Assembly: GCA_012934845.2 (NCBI GenBank)
Contig: WNNJ02001031.1
Location: 51,860-115,859 of the forward strand
Origin: Pomphorhynchus laevis
Lineage: Eukaryota; Acanthocephala; Palaeacanthocephala; Echinorhynchida; Pomphorhynchidae
Length of the DNA stretch: 64,000 nucleotides
Reading direction: 5' to 3'
Position numbers and translations under genes: made by a program
In this document: positions 11,533 through 25,007 of the stretch, in pieces
Layout of the letters: each line of letters begins with the position of its first letter
Position numbering within the stretch: the first letter of the stretch is position 1
The notes under the pieces: generated by a model
The model's input: the letters and a program-made list of their open reading frames with translations, nothing else
What the model was told of the DNA's origin: nothing
Database searches by the model: none

Positions 11533-12544
11533 TATAGATATCCTCGATTGCTTGAAAAAAATATTCATCACATTTATCATTTATAATTATAAATTTAATT
11601 TTAGCAGAAAGAGGCGAAATTATCAGTATTATCATATTGTGGTGATTTTAGAATTTTATGAATGCTAATACGGTATGTAATCACTGATATGGTACGATGG
11701 TAACGCACTATGTTAATGCGATAACTTTGGCGTAGTATCTTAATTTACGTTCTTCCATAGATCCAGTTTATTTGTGAGTTTAGATGTTTGATTATATTAG
11801 TAAAGGTTTCTACATAAGATCTCGTTTTATCCTGTGTTCGCATGTTTTTTATTACCGAAAAATCCCGACAAATTCATGGATTTGTCGGGATTCAAATTCA
11901 TAGATCTAAATTTAATCGATATATTAATATTGATTATTAATAATGAAGAGTTTATTATCCCATTTTGCATCTCGGCTAAAAAAACACATAAATACAGTTT
12001 ACATCAAGTACATAGGGAAACAAATACACATAAAGTATAAACTTTTTTGAGAAAACTATCTTCTTTAGACGTTATGTGTGGATATCTAGCTTAATCGATC
12101 AATTCGTTCTAATGTTATCTTTGAGTTATAATATCAATTATTAATTATAGGTTTTATTAAATATAATTATATAATAATAACATATAATTATATATAATAT
12201 ATATTATCTATAATATATTAATATATATAATATATCGCTAAATATTAATATCGATTATTTTTATATAATCGATACAATTCAATATCGTATACATAAATTT
12301 GTTAAGATTCAGTGTTATATATAGCACAAAAAATAAATTCAAAAGTTACTATGTTAAACTATGTGACGTCACGCCAATCATGAACATGTTGAGGATTGCA
12401 TCCCCATTCACTTTCCGTATGAAGAAGTCCCACGTCTCTCATTTCCACTTTAACATGCTCTTCTTTTTTGCAAATCGATTTTATAATGCAATAATGCATT
12501 GTATCCTCATTGCTTCCATGCTTTATGCTATAAGTCACTGATAC
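11533..12544. other. AT-rich intergenic region with a 13-bp hairpin
   Basis: No gene is recognised. 11861-11873 (aatcccgacaaat) and 11880-11892 are perfect inverted repeats around a 6-base loop. 12165-12290 is an AT-only low-complexity tract. The ORFs at 11834-12040 and 12299-12541 have no recognisable domain. Confidence 0.5.
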
Positions 12545-15070
12545 ATCGAGTGTTATCAGTTTTCGAATATGCGTCCGACGTGTATAAAGAATATGCAGAA
12601 CTCAAAAACAGTGATGCAACGCTCAAAACGAATGTAGCCTAAGGTTACTATGAATTCTTCAGCGATTCCAAGAACGAGTTCTTGCACAATGCAAAGATGG
12701 AGTTGACAATGCATATTACTCCTCACTTTTAATATACAAACTACAGAAGCTCGCTAAACTGCACAAGTATCCATCATTGGATCAACAGAAAATCATGATG
12801 TACTATAACAATAGAAGACTATATAACAGACATCGTAAAGTAAATTCACGGAATAAATTAAGCGAGTCTCTTCGATATGATGCGCTATGTCTGCCAGAGC
12901 CAGGAAATCGACGAACTTCTGAACTTGCATTGACGATAGTTGCATCGCCGGGCATCACACTAACTCATGCAGGACAAAAGTTTTGGAATTATGACTTAAT
13001 TATTCTGTTTCCCCACAAACGCTTGATAGACTTGAATTGGTTGATGCTTTAAGTCAACAATATACAGAGTATATGGTACTCCCTCGGATGATCCGACGGA
13101 ACAAGACCGATGCATTAAGAAGACTGGAAAAGCCTTGTTTGATCAGTACGTGTATATGGATAAGAATAAACAGTGTAAAGCACCATTCGACACAAACCCT
13201 TTTAAAGCAGTAACGTCCTTAAAACACCGCAATAAAAGCCATAATATATAAAACGCCACAATATTATAATGAAGTCGGATAAAGGAGGTCAGGTCGTACT
13301 ATGATGTCTTAACAAGTATAGAACCTAAGCATGTCGACAACGTTTTTTAATCATATGAACAAGTAAGTGAATCTCACTTGGCTATAACCGTAGGATTGGT
13401 TAACGACCACTTGGATAAACAAATTGCCATGAATAGATTAGACATGACCGAAGCTGAATCTCTAAGACCAGCAAAAAAATCGAAATTCGAAGTATTTTAC
13501 ATGCTACCCAATGTCCATAAGGAAACCCGACCATTTATTGGACGCCCTATCATAAGCTGTATTAGAACGCCAACGGAGAGAATATAGAGATTTCTTCACA
13601 ACCACATGATGACACTAGCGAAGCAGGTATTATCGTATATCGAAAGCAGTCATTACTTCCTCCTTCGGTTCGAGGATGAGAAGAGTATGTGGCCATAAAT
13701 TCAATATTAGTAACATCAGACGTAGAAAGTTTATACAGCAATATTCTAAATATGGAAGGAATCACTGCGATAAACACAGCTACATGCAGTGCTAAATATC
13801 CACGCAAGTTACAAACGTTCATCGCGCAGTCAGCAAAGTTAATATTGGAAATCAATATCTTAGAGCATGATGGACAATATTTTCGACAAAGAACAGGAAC
13901 AGCGATGGGTACTCCTATGACTCCGGAAATGGCGATTTTGTTCACGGGTGTCAACGATGAGAAATGACTTCACCGGTCTGAAACTAAACCCTTTTTTATG
14001 TGAGGTATATATACTACATATTTTTTATGTGGTTTGGCAATAAAAAAGTCTGAATGAATATTTGAAGTTGTTTCAGGACGTTGGCTCACTATAATTAAAA
14101 TCAAATATGGGAAAACTGTTACTTTCTTGATTTGAATGTTTTCAATGTTGATGGTAATTTAGAACTGGACTATATCGTAAACCATCAGACCAGACCTCGC
14201 ATCTACACGCACGAAGTGCACACCTTCAAACTAGGAAAAGAAACTTGGTGTTTAACGAAGCGGTTAGAATAATAAGGGCATATTCTGACCAGGAAGAATT
14301 CTATAATCTTGCTAAATATTTTACAGAGATCTTGATTCGAGAAGGCTACAGTCGCAGAGTGGTTGATAAACAGGTCAAAGCAGTTGTCAGATTAGATTGG
14401 AAAAGGTTACTTGAACCAACATTCAAGCATGAAAACGGTTTATAACATATGTGGCTTACGTTTCATCTCATGCTCTACGATATTCAGAAAGTGATGAATG
14501 CAATAGTAAGTTCTACAAGTAAGAACTTGCCAATCTCTAAAGTTAGATTTAGGATAAGGGACAAACTTTCAAACCTACTAATTAGATCTCGATATACAAG
14601 ACATACAGATCAAACTTAAAACAATTCAAAATATGCTCCACGTGGAAACAAACGATGCAAGACTTAATTGGTGATATCTACAACGAGAGAGTGCATAAGT
14701 TCCGTAACAAAGGCACATATTCACATCAAAGTGGTGGCAAATTGTAACGCACGGAATGTGATACACGTAGGGACACATATACACGTTTATTTCAGCATTT
14801 CTATTTAAAAAATCAGTTAATGATGCAAGGTCAGACTTTAGTACGCACTCCCATGCACAGAGCGCATGCTTAATTCTCTCTGATAATTCAAATAAAGAAT
14901 ATTTCTGATTTTCGAGCTCTGAACACTGTTTAAGCGTGTGTTAAGGTGCCTTTTAATGATTATTGAAGTCACGGTAATGATGAGCTCTAATAAAGCAAAA
15001 CGCGTCTACCGTTGTTAAAGTTTGTTGTCACACATAGGATTATTGGGCATACGTAGCGACTTTGAATATT
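12545..15070 (+). mobile_element. Penelope-like element, family E (degraded)
   Basis: The plus strand contains PLE RT blocks: 'FEVFYMLPNVHKETRPF' with 'GRPIISCIRTPTERI' (about 13478-13587), 'LVTSDVESLYSNI' (about 13707-13745) and 'GTAMGTPMTPEMAILF' (about 13900-13945). A post-RT helical region follows ('REGYSRRVVDKQVKAVV', about 14337-14390). The GIY-YIG domain appears deleted between about 14760 and 14880. The tail (14880-15065) matches the minus strand at 39480-39660 and holds the hammerhead-like fold. The N-terminal region 12545-13300 is poorly readable. Many frame changes are present, so it is a dead copy. It lies in the intergenic space after RCAN. Confidence 0.8.
14971..15012 (+). ncRNA. 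Hammerhead ribozyme-like fold (type I, minimal) in PLE E tail
   Basis: The sequence fits a minimal type I hammerhead. Stem I is acggta (14971-14976) with taccgt (15007-15012). The core is ATGATGA (14977-14983). Stem II is GCT/AGC (14984-14986 with 14994-14996). AAAA follows at 14997-15000, then a two-pair stem III around GC and the expected cleavage site GTC (15004-15006). Two core bases differ from consensus (CTGATGA and GAAA). The related copy at 39549-39591 has both core words intact. Minimal hammerheads are known in PLEs. This copy is probably inactive. Confidence 0.6.
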
Positions 15071-15129
15071 TCGAGAATAATTCGTCATTTTCTTGGTCTG
15101 ATAAATATATAGAATGCTGCCTAGTGTTC

Positions 15130-17640
15130 ATGCCTCTTTGCAGGGAAAACATAGTGATATATATAATAGTATTGCACGGATGTGCTGAGTATACAACGGT
15201 ACAAATGCACGGAGGCGGCATTTGAATGCAATAAAGAAGGGAGCGGAATAGACGTCAAATGGGAGCTGATTCCAGGCGAGTGAGGCAGCGACAAGGAAGG
15301 ATCGGAGACCGTAGTTGTTAGAGTAGTTGGGAACGTAGTGTAAGAGGGAATTACGAAAACACAGCGATAGCGAGGTGGGGCGAGTGTCGTCTAAGAAAGG
15401 AAGGTTGATGAACGATTGGGAGCCGACAGCGATGAGACGAAAAGTTACGAGAAGAAAGCGGAGTTGTATGCGGGTGTGGATGGTGGGCCAGGAGAGTTGG
15501 GCAAAATATGTGGATGTGTGGTCGAAGCGACGGAGACGAAATACCACTCGAACGGCGGTGTTGATTATTCGTTGTACGGGTAGGATGATGGATTTTGGAG
15601 AATTGGCGAAGAGGATGAGGCAGTAATCGATTTTAGGGAAAAGAAGCGATGAAAGAAGAGACATACAGGAACGGAAGTTGATAAGGGGGCGGATACGGCG
15701 GATGTCAGGGAGAATTAAGTTAGACAAGCGGATCTTGTCAAGGACGAAAGGTTTAAGGAAAATGTGATCATCGAAATGGAAGCCTAGGAAAGTGAGATTT
15801 TGTACTATAGGGATAATCGATGAGGCAAAAGATACAGTGGGAGAATATATGTTTGGTTTACGGTGAAGGATCCACATTATTTTGGACTTGTCGGGGTTAA
15901 GAACGAGATGGAGATTGGAGATACGTTTGTAGATAGAAGAAATACAGTTGGAGGCAGAAATTGCGATATCCTGCATACGATGTGCGGGTGCATGAGCATA
16001 TATGAGGATGTCATCGGCGTATTGCATGACATTAAAGGAGTAAGGTTTGATAACTGGAGAGAGATCGCCGAGCAGAAGAGAGAAAAGCAGGGGACCTAGG
16101 ACTGAACTTTGTGGACCCCGCAAAATATAGGGATGGAAGGGGATGATGATGAATTAGAACAGACGCGAAAGGAACGGTCGGATAGATATGAGGCAAACCA
16201 TGCTACGGAGGAGCAAAGAAAAGCCGTAATCATAACGAAGGCGAGAAAGGAGGACGGAGTGGTCGACAATGTCGAAGGCGGGGGAGAGGTCGAGGGAGAT
16301 GAGAACACTATATAGAGCCTTGTTTCGAAAAAATAAGTAAGTCGTTGTAAACTTTCATGCAGGCGATTTCTCTGGAGTGATTAGAGTTGAAAGCGGATTG
16401 GAAAGGAGGGTACAGATTGGATGAGGAGAGAATACGTTGATCTGTATTAAGATGAGGCGTTCTAAGAGCTTAGAAAGAGTAGGTAGTAGTGAAATGGGGC
16501 GATAGCTTGAAGGAAGGGAGGGGTTGAGCGATTGTTTCTTAAGGAGGGGACGAACGATTGCGGATTTATAGTGTGAAGGGAAGATACGACTGCGGATGGA
16601 CGAGTTAAACAATGTTGTGAGAATAGGGGATATTGATGAGCATATGGATTTAAGTATGTAGGTAGGCAGAGGAGCGGCAGGTGAGGTTTTGCTGGGCCAG
16701 GACATGAGAACAGATGAGACTTCGGTAGGTGAGACAGGGAGACCGAAAGTTGAATGAAGTGTTGATTTTATGCTGCCAGATGGAGTTGCATTTGTTACGT
16801 AGTTTTTGGAGATGAAACCGGCGAAGAGAAAGATAGTAATCACGGAGAGACTTAGTAAGCGAGCGGATATAACGTGTGAGAAAGCGATGATAGACTCAAA
16901 GCATGACGGAGTCGACGCTTTGAGAGTAGGCATTGGATGTCAAACCATGGGGCACGGTGCAAGCGAAGGTGAGGATGATGCTTGAACGTCAAGAGCAGAT
17001 CGAGAATGGATGTGAGATCATAGTCGAAAAGAAAGTCGAGATCGTGAAGATAGGATGATGTTATTGTGTGAGAAGATAGAGACGATTTAAGTAAGGCGTA
17101 GCAAATTCTACGTCGTCCCAAGGGCGACGTAGAATGGTAGGTGTGTAACGCTAGGAGTGGTTGGAAGTGAGATCAAGGGTGACGAGGAAGTGATCGAATA
17201 GACCAGAATCGGAGACGGACTGTGAGGTGTAGGCAGCAAAACTATCCGGGACAGCGATAATGTCGAGTGTCCCGCAAGGATATGTGTGGGGGCAGTTGAT
17301 ATGAGTTTGTAATTGAAGTCGGATAGAATGTTGATGAACCGGATGAAATCCGTGGAAGAGGGGCGGTCTCGGCGGATGTTGAAGTCACCTCAAACGAATA
17401 AAGGGATTGATGACAAAGAATAATGAGAAAGGAGGTCAGAGAGTTCTGTAAAAAAATAAGTATGTAGGCGCTGATGAACTAAGACTGTATACAATGGCGA
17501 GATATAAAATGATCGGGTTAGAATAACGACAAGTAAGCAATTCAAAAGAGCAAGGGCTGAAAGCGGACGACCACTTTAGCACTGAAGACGACCAATTTAG
17601 CACTGAAGTGATAGGGAATCCGGTATTACTCATTAGTAGA
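15130..17640 (-). mobile_element. CR1/Jockey-group LINE, endonuclease and RT (copy 1)
   Basis: Read on the minus strand, the parts are: end of the AP-endonuclease with 'GDFNIRRDRPSS' (about 17370-17400), a linker 'HLRLHRAPWFDIQCLLSKRR' (about 16920-16980), RT N-part with 'SAIVRPLLKKQSLNPSLPSS' and 'YRPISLLPTLSKLLERLI' (about 16440-16580), 'WFASYLSDRSFRVCSN' (about 16170-16210), 'QYADDILIYAHAPAHRM' (about 15970-16030), and a long C-terminal region ending at about 15190. The RT C-terminus alone is a 331-codon open frame, so decay is modest. The 5' end of the endonuclease is missing. A sister copy is on the plus strand at 51180-53575. No target-site duplication was found. Confidence 0.85.
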
Positions 17641-20542
17641 ATAAGAACTCACTGGTCGTTTCGATTGCCGGTGAATATGCATTTCTTTAGAAATCCTGAA
17701 CCGTTATTTATTCAGCACATCGTACCGTACTACCATTGTACATGCCGTATTTATTAAGGATCCAACTAGTTCAACGACAATTAAGTTAAACCTTTTCCTA
17801 GTGTTGAAGGATGGTCTCCCATATCAATTCGATCTGGAAGAGAGCGCAAGTCTAAGTTTATTAAGCATGTCGGTAATTCCTTCATTCACAATGTCACACA
17901 TTCAACCGAAATGACCAGTGGTGGTTCTTCATTCTAGTGATGAGTGTTGCCGTGTTCTCCATCACTTCGGTGCTAACGTGGTCATCTATAAGTGGCATAG
18001 TGACTGAATAGTCGTGAATTAAAGTCCAGTTTATCAAGCAACAAAAAATTTTATATATAAAGCGATATGTATATATAATTTGGTGTTACACTACCTTGGG
18101 ATACACACCGGTGTATTCATAAATAAATCACTTTATATATTGAGGCTATAAATTGTAGTAAATTTATATGCTTTTTCTGGTTAGAATCTCACTAAGACCA
18201 AAATATATATGCATTTCCCCTTGCTAATTCAATTGGTTTCAATAATATTATTCGATTCCTAATAGCACAACAGCTTCTCCTACCTTAAAATACTTTAAAT
18301 ATGAATTAATATATTAATAGTTTTATTATACTAATTTTACTTATTTACGTTTAAGAAAACATAACTTTGCTCTTAGCTAAAGCCATATAAAATAGCGTTA
18401 TTAAATCGATTTATCTGATATCAAACTGTATGTACTAACGAAATAAGGTTAGTAGAATTTTACAATATTATCTTGTCATTAATACTGCAGATGGACATTT
18501 TCAAAAAGCATATTCCTCTTGCCTTATCAAAACTGCTACTAATGCAGTTCCTATCACTTTTTTGTGATGGAAATGGTTTAAATTTCGTTATTTGTGTAGC
18601 ACTCTTTCCTTTTTATAATTGGTGGGAGAGTTAACGTATATTTAAATATAAAATTAAAATAATAATATGTTTATTAAATTACAGGAGTAGCATTTATGAA
18701 TTTTATCAATTTAGACGATGCCTTTTAAATAGAAAAGTTATTTTATTCTTACTTGTAGAAAAATTTCAATCAGCGGGCGATGTCTGATACTGCTAGCACA
18801 TCACAAATATTAAAATGTAGGCAAATTCATTATTTGTGAACTCTGTACATCTATAATTAGATGTTATTTGTTTTAAATTAAATTATTATTTAAACAATGT
18901 TAATGTATTGCTTAAATAATGATGTGAATATTAGCTTTCAACCATTGAATATATACATAACAAACAAATGGATTGAAACGAATGGATTCCGGATGCTAAT
19001 TATATTATACTTCTCTTATAGAAATGGCTAATTTAAATATATAAACAAATTACAGTATTGTAAAAGTACTTCGTGGCGAAAAAAGACAGATATTTTGTTT
19101 AACAGAATATGAATGATTTTACTTTGCTTCGTGTTATCACTACCAAATACAAATTATTTATGCTTTAATTTTATGTTTAATAGGAACTCGTAATGTTTGA
19201 GCAAGACGTTCTGTTCTCAGATGTTCTTTTTTTAAATCATCATTGTATTATACGCCTAAATTCATTTTAAACACATTATTTAGGCATAATTATATTCATT
19301 ACTATGCTAATTATGAATATTAGGAGTCTATGTTGTATTTTAAAGTTTTCTTACTAAATAAGTAAGTATCAGATTAAATTGTCAAATTTAATTTTCCACT
19401 TTTATATAAATACATATCTCGTTAGTAGCTTTTTTGAACTTGATGAACAAGAAATCGAAAATGCTCTGTCAGGCAATCGTTTTGTATTCAGTGATAGATA
19501 AGGAAGGTGAGGCTTTATATTAAAGTGTGATTTACACTATATCGTAATTATTACATTCTATTTACTGGTTTTATTTAAGCATTAGCAGCGAGCATGTCTC
19601 TATTGTACATTATAAAAACAGCAGTTAATTTTGAACATTAGAAAACGACATTGTTTTTAAATACACTCTGCAAATCTATTGATCTATCTTTGATCAATAT
19701 TTTGATAATATTCTGCTAATACTAATTATTTAGCTAATACTTTTTGTAATTTTCGTACACCTCACTCTAACAGTTAAGTCTATACTACAAAACACTAATA
19801 CCAGCATATTAATCAAACAATCCAATAGCTGATTTCCAGCATTAAAAGAAATACAATCCGAAATAGCAAAGCATTCTCGTAAACTTGAAACAAACATAAA
19901 TCTGCTTTACAAATAGTTTGTCTGTTGCATGCACAACTACTATTTTAATCAATACGTGGTCACTCTTTTCAAGCTAAACTAACTTCATCCGTGTTTAATG
20001 CGTTCACTGTTTACACTTTTTATTTAAAAAGAAACTCAGTGCCATATTTTACCAATTTTTTCCGATACCTTGCAAACGATGAAATTAACATTATTGGATA
20101 TAAAATGGTAATGATTAATTTAATATATGTACTATTAAATGTCAATAACATGATTTTATCTGAAAACTATATCACATATTTAAGTTTTCAAGGATGACGA
20201 CTATAACATCATCAAATTGAGAGTAAAGTAACATTTGAGCGTCCAATAAGATTTATAATGTCTTTTAGTAGTTTAAATTATTTCAGTTATTCACTTCATG
20301 ACTTGGTGATTAAATCTTTCCTTCGTATGGACTTTAGAAGACACTTTATTTAAATACTTTTCTTATTAAATTGTCATATTACAGTTCGTTCTCTTAACGT
20401 AATTTTGTCTGAGATGTGATAACTTTATTATACAACAACTCAAAATTTCATTTTTACCGATAAACTTATAAAACTTATTATTTTAAACTATTTTAAATTA
20501 AATTAAACTATTTAAACTATTTGAAGATTCAAATAGTTTAAA
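17641..20542. other. Intergenic AT-rich stretch, nothing recognised
   Basis: No protein motif, RNA gene or clear repeat is seen over about 2.9 kb. 18080-18125 (a stretch around 'acaccggtgtattcataaat') weakly resembles 39445-39490 beside PLE E and may be another PLE terminus, but the match is short. Confidence 0.4.
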
Positions 20543-21284
20543 TACAACGCCTATTATTTACGAGTCAATTTATAAAATTGACTATACCATATAATATGCC
20601 ACATTGACTATATAATGTCAATGTGACTATACCACATTGACTATACTATATAATATAAAATATAATACATTAAATAATGAAATTTTAAGAATTGCAACAA
20701 TATGTAATGATATTGGTTTTCTTCAAAATCATTTAAATAATTTAATAGATACATATTTTAAACTAGGTTACTATAAAAATAACATCAAGCAGAAAATAGT
20801 AAAATATATAAATCAACACAATAATATTAAAAATAAATTTAAAATCATTAGCGGAAAATTTTTATGGATAATAAATAATGTACTCTGTATTAGAATAAGA
20901 TACTATATAATCAAATTTAATCAAAGGAAATACTTTGTTTGCACATATTTGGCCTCGCTGCTGCGTTGGGTAGAGGAATTAGAGGTCAAAACGTGATAGC
21001 ATAACAGTTCCTCCTGATGACCTCTAATTCTTATTATGATGCAACGTCTGTTATTTATTAGTCAATTCTTAAAAAGACTTTTATTTTAAATTTGTTTTTT
21101 TTTTATTTTAACTTGATATAAGTTAAAATCTTATAACAATTATTTATAATTATTTATTATCTAATTATTAAATTTTGATTTATTGATTTAGCATTATTAT
21201 TTTATTCTTATTTATTTATTTTTATTTATTTATTTTTATTTTCTAATTATATTAAATACGTAGACTCGGTTAACTGAATTGATA
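20543..21284 (+). mobile_element. PLE family A, 3' end copy with an upstream tail fragment
   Basis: 20637-20876 encodes the family A C-terminus ('NEILRIATICNDIGFLQNHL', then 'NNIKQKIVKYINQHN'). The 3' untranslated part follows to 'acgtagactcggttaactga' at about 21280. Just before it, 20543-20583 ('caacgcctattatttacgag' onward) is a short piece of the same 3' untranslated region, so a tail piece precedes a truncated copy, as in PLE pseudo-LTR arrangements. Two small hairpins lie at the junction (20563-20583 and 20600-20625). The segment near 'gcctcgctgctgcgttgggt' (about 20950) is the left arm of the structured element. Confidence 0.75.
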
Positions 21285-22446
21285 TATTACAACTATTTTT
21301 AAACAAAGTAGTTTATTCAAACAAATTATAGCTTAGTAGTTGGAAATATTAAGCAAATGCATTAATCAACTGTAAAATGCACGAAACAGTATAATTATAT
21401 TAAGCTTCAATTCATTATCATTTATGTTCTGAGCATTAACTAAAATAAACTTGTATTTTCATTGGAATTGAAAGTCAAATTTTAAATGAAATCCTATTTT
21501 TCACTCAAATTCTTCCAGGAAATATTTTCGTCATAAACTGTCTCAATTTGTAAAAAAATTTAGTTTCTGATGAGGACGACTGCGTCGTCGAAAATTTAAA
21601 GAAAATATTGTCTTGAGTTTTTTATTGAATGAATTTTGCCAGAAAACCAAATGTTTATTTTCATTCGAATGTAATTCTATCACATAAAATCTATGTTTAA
21701 AATCGAGTTTAAAACATTTCAAAATAAAAATGTTAAAAAATTGTAATATTGACTACCACAAAAAAAATTTTTAGTACATGACGCAATGTTTTAATCTGTA
21801 TCCACTTAATTTAAACCTCTTTGTGTATGCAAACACAATAAATTAAAATTCAAAATTACGTATGTTATGTGAAAACTCAACGAGGCTATAAAGCACTAGG
21901 AATACATATTTTGTTTTCAAATGATTGATAAACGTAGTGAAGTAAAAAAATACACTTTTACTATCCTTATACTGACATATCTTATTATAAAAAATCTCTC
22001 AATGCGTTAACAAAATTGGTCAATTTGACGAAGAAACTAGTTTATGCAAACAAAATATTACAATATTTCTTTGGAAATATTCTGAAACTTTCCTTAACTT
22101 GGCCGACATATCACTATTTAAATCTGCTTACATTTTATACCATTACGAAAGAACTGGCTAGTGAAAAAAAAACTTAGTCAAAATTTATTTAAAATGATAT
22201 GCTGATAGTTTTTATAACATATTACAAAATTTTATATTTCAATATTGTGTATATGAAATAAAAAAAATAAAACGTCTATTAAAGTAGATGTATTGTTTGT
22301 TTCTCTCACTAGCATATATTCCTCCATCAAATATAGGTGTACCTTTTCTATCAAATATAGGTGTACTTCTTCCACCAAATATAGTTGTACTTTTAGTCTT
22401 GTCCTTAATATTCCAACATTCATTATAAACACAGTCAAGGCACAGC
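21285..22446. other. AT-rich spacer with a hammerhead-like hairpin and a short tandem repeat
   Basis: No gene is recognised. On the plus strand 21567-21593 reads CTGATGA-G-GACGAC-TGC-GTCGTC-GAAA, a hammerhead-like core around a perfect 6-bp stem. It resembles the ends of PLEs B, C and G. It is followed by 'attgtcttgag'. A 24-bp unit (atcaaatataggtgtac plus 7 bases) is repeated three times at 22326-22397. Confidence 0.5.
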
Positions 22447-22750
22447 TATCAAATAAGCTAACTGAGTCCATGTATTTAATATAATTATAAAATAAACAAA
22501 ACATAATAATAATGCTAAATCAAAATTTAATAATTAAATAATAAAATTAATAATTGTTTTTAGATTTTCTATAATTTAAATCAAATTAAAATAAAAAATT
22601 TAAATTTAAAATAAAAATCAATTTTTATGAATTGACTAATAAATAACAGACGTTGTGTCAGAATAAGAATTAGAGGTCATCAGAAGGAACTGCTATGCTA
22701 TCAGGTTTCTGCCCCTAACTCTTCTACCCAACATAGCAGCGGGAAATTCG
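22447..22750 (-). mobile_element. PLE family A, solo 3' untranslated end
   Basis: Read in reverse, it begins in the structured element ('ctgctatgttgggtagaaga', about 22745-22725) and runs to 'ggactcagttagcttatttg' at about 22447. No coding sequence is attached. The 5' truncation falls inside the structured element, as in several other copies. Confidence 0.75.
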
Positions 22751-23939
22751 AAAAGATGAAAAACAACAATATTTTAAATAGCATTATTTTATTTAAAAAG
22801 TCAGTAACATTAGAAAATACGATAAATCAATTTTGCGTATTAGATTGTGTTGTAATATTAAATATTTTGAACAATAGTTATCGAGGAGTAAAATAAGCAA
22901 AACAGTCGTTTACATTGAACATCGACTGAAAGGTATATCGTATACAATTACAATTTAATAAATAAGACAGGATAATAAAAATTTATATTCCTAAATCAAA
23001 TAAAAAATGTGATATATAGAATAACTCAAATCTCGATAAAATTAGTTTTTGTCTGATGATAGTATTTTATATTACAATAACTGTCTATCATACAACTTAA
23101 CCTGTCACAATCGTTAATTAATATTTGATTTATTGAACAAATGATATATTTAGAAAAACGTCTTATATTTACATAACGATATTTTAGCTTATTATCTCTC
23201 AAACGTTGTTTTGATATTTCTAATTGTTCATAAATATACTTATAATTTTTAATATTTTAAAGTCTATTTTTCTCGTTCGAAACAATACAAAAAGCGTTCA
23301 AAACACTTAAATCGTTTTTGTTTACTCAGTTGATACTATTAAATAACCAATGCTTAAATTACTTAATATGTTTATAAAACAGTTTACGTTAGTCATTGAA
23401 TGAAAAAGTGTACATAATAGGTGATGCTATACTCGTAATCAGAATTCGCTTGTGTAATTCCTTACTACAACAAACCAGTCATATCCTTTTTGCTGATACG
23501 AAAGAAATCACTTTTATGGTGTATAATATCACATATTTTCGACCTCAAAGTGTTTTATATATATCACGATATCGAACCATAATAGCATAATAAACCTTAA
23601 TATTATGGGAAACAAATCATTGGCAAGACAATTGTATAGCTAGTATATATTATATAATATTATATGAATAAATTCGATCATCTGCAAATTTTTACGTTGT
23701 GATCAAATGTCAGCACTTCAGTATATGGCATTATTTGTATAATTAAAAGCAAGTCCAGCTCGAAGAAATTACATTTCTTTAATTAATTTCAAAGAAATTA
23801 AATTTCTTCAAGATTATCTGAAATATTAATTTACAGCTTAACACGTTTTTTAGTATTTTAAAATCATTATGAGCGTTAAATTTTGGGTTCATTGTTTGAA
23901 TAGCAATTGTTTCTTATATTTTAAGTTGATTTAATTGTG
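22751..23939. other. AT-rich spacer, nothing recognised
   Basis: No protein or RNA gene is recognised. An imperfect palindrome around 'aaagaaatt' lies at about 23762-23810. Confidence 0.4.
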
Positions 23940-24006
23940 CACTTATTGATACACTTGAATTTTTTGATGACTTTATTCTGCACATTTCTTTATTCCTATT
24001 TATAAG

Positions 24007-24052
24007 CCAGAGTACGACATATTTCAGTATTGGTAAACCTCATCAGCTACTG
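24007..24052 (-). ncRNA. Hammerhead ribozyme-like fold in PLE D (copy 1)
   Basis: On the minus strand the words CTGATGA (24046-24040), GAAA (24025-24022) and GTC (24018-24016) are intact and correctly ordered. Stem I (cagtag at 24052-24047 against the bases after GTC) pairs at four of six positions. Compare the better-paired copy at 25008-25053. Confidence 0.5.
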
Positions 24053-25007
24053 ATCCAATATCTACATTTCACGTTTTGGTCATTTTAATGTTGGCTGACG
24101 ATCATTTCACCTGTCTGCTGTATTGGCAATTAGAGTGAATGAAATACACTATCTATAAAAAATTTTGTAAATATGATTGAAATCATTTCTAATTTCAAAT
24201 TAAATCAGATTTAGTTTTAAAATTAGGAAACAAACCATTTTTTTAACCATATATGACTGGAATGAACATTATAACTATAAAATAGGTGGGTTTTCCAATT
24301 AAGAGTTGCATCTTCCTCTACCAACGCTGATTTAATTCGAAATCTGAAATGATTTCAATTAAATTTGCAAAATGTTAAATGAATAGTATTTTATTAAATC
24401 TAATAGTCAATACAGCATGCGAGTCGAATGGTCATCAGCAAACATTAAAAGAACCGAAATAAAACCACAGAACAGGTGGCTCTGCCACATGTACTGTGGC
24501 ACGAACACACAACAAAGAAGAAATCTGAAAGGGTCATTTTCCAGCAATCCTTAGTACATCTTCCAAACATCTTCATTGCCCCTCTGGTGTAAGATCAAGA
24601 GGTGTACTCATATTCATAGTTTAGATCATTTTCATAGTTTAGCGTATTCCTCATTTAAGTTTTTTTGTTTTTATTTTTATTTTATTGTTTCATGTAAAAA
24701 TAATAATCAAAATTTCAATAGTAACAATGACTGCACAGGTATATCAACTTAAAATTAGGAAAGAAACTATAGATGACTATTTCGATAATAGTAATCATTA
24801 TAAGAACTAGGTAGGCTTTCAAATTGAAGGTAGCACCTTCCCCTACCAACGCTGATTTAATTTAAAATCAGAAATGAGTTCGATTAAATTTTCAAAATAT
24901 AAGACGAAGGTCTTTCATTAAATCTAAATGTTAATAAAAGCGGACGAGTCGAGTGGTCGTCAAACAACATTTAAAAAAAACCGAAATGTGAAACGTAGAT
25001 ATTGAAT

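Noticed and set aside
16109-16315. Plus-strand acidic ORFs in 15375-16315
   Set aside because: They are antisense shadows of the LINE RT coded on the minus strand.
22232-22504. 90-codon ORF with repeated 'LYLIEKVHLYL'
   Set aside because: It arises from a 24-bp tandem repeat. There is no flanking gene structure.
24195-24990. Repeated units that could suggest a CRISPR-like or satellite array
   Set aside because: There are only two units of about 250 bp, with diverged copies and no regular spacers. They sit beside a PLE endonuclease remnant, so PLE termini are the simpler reading.
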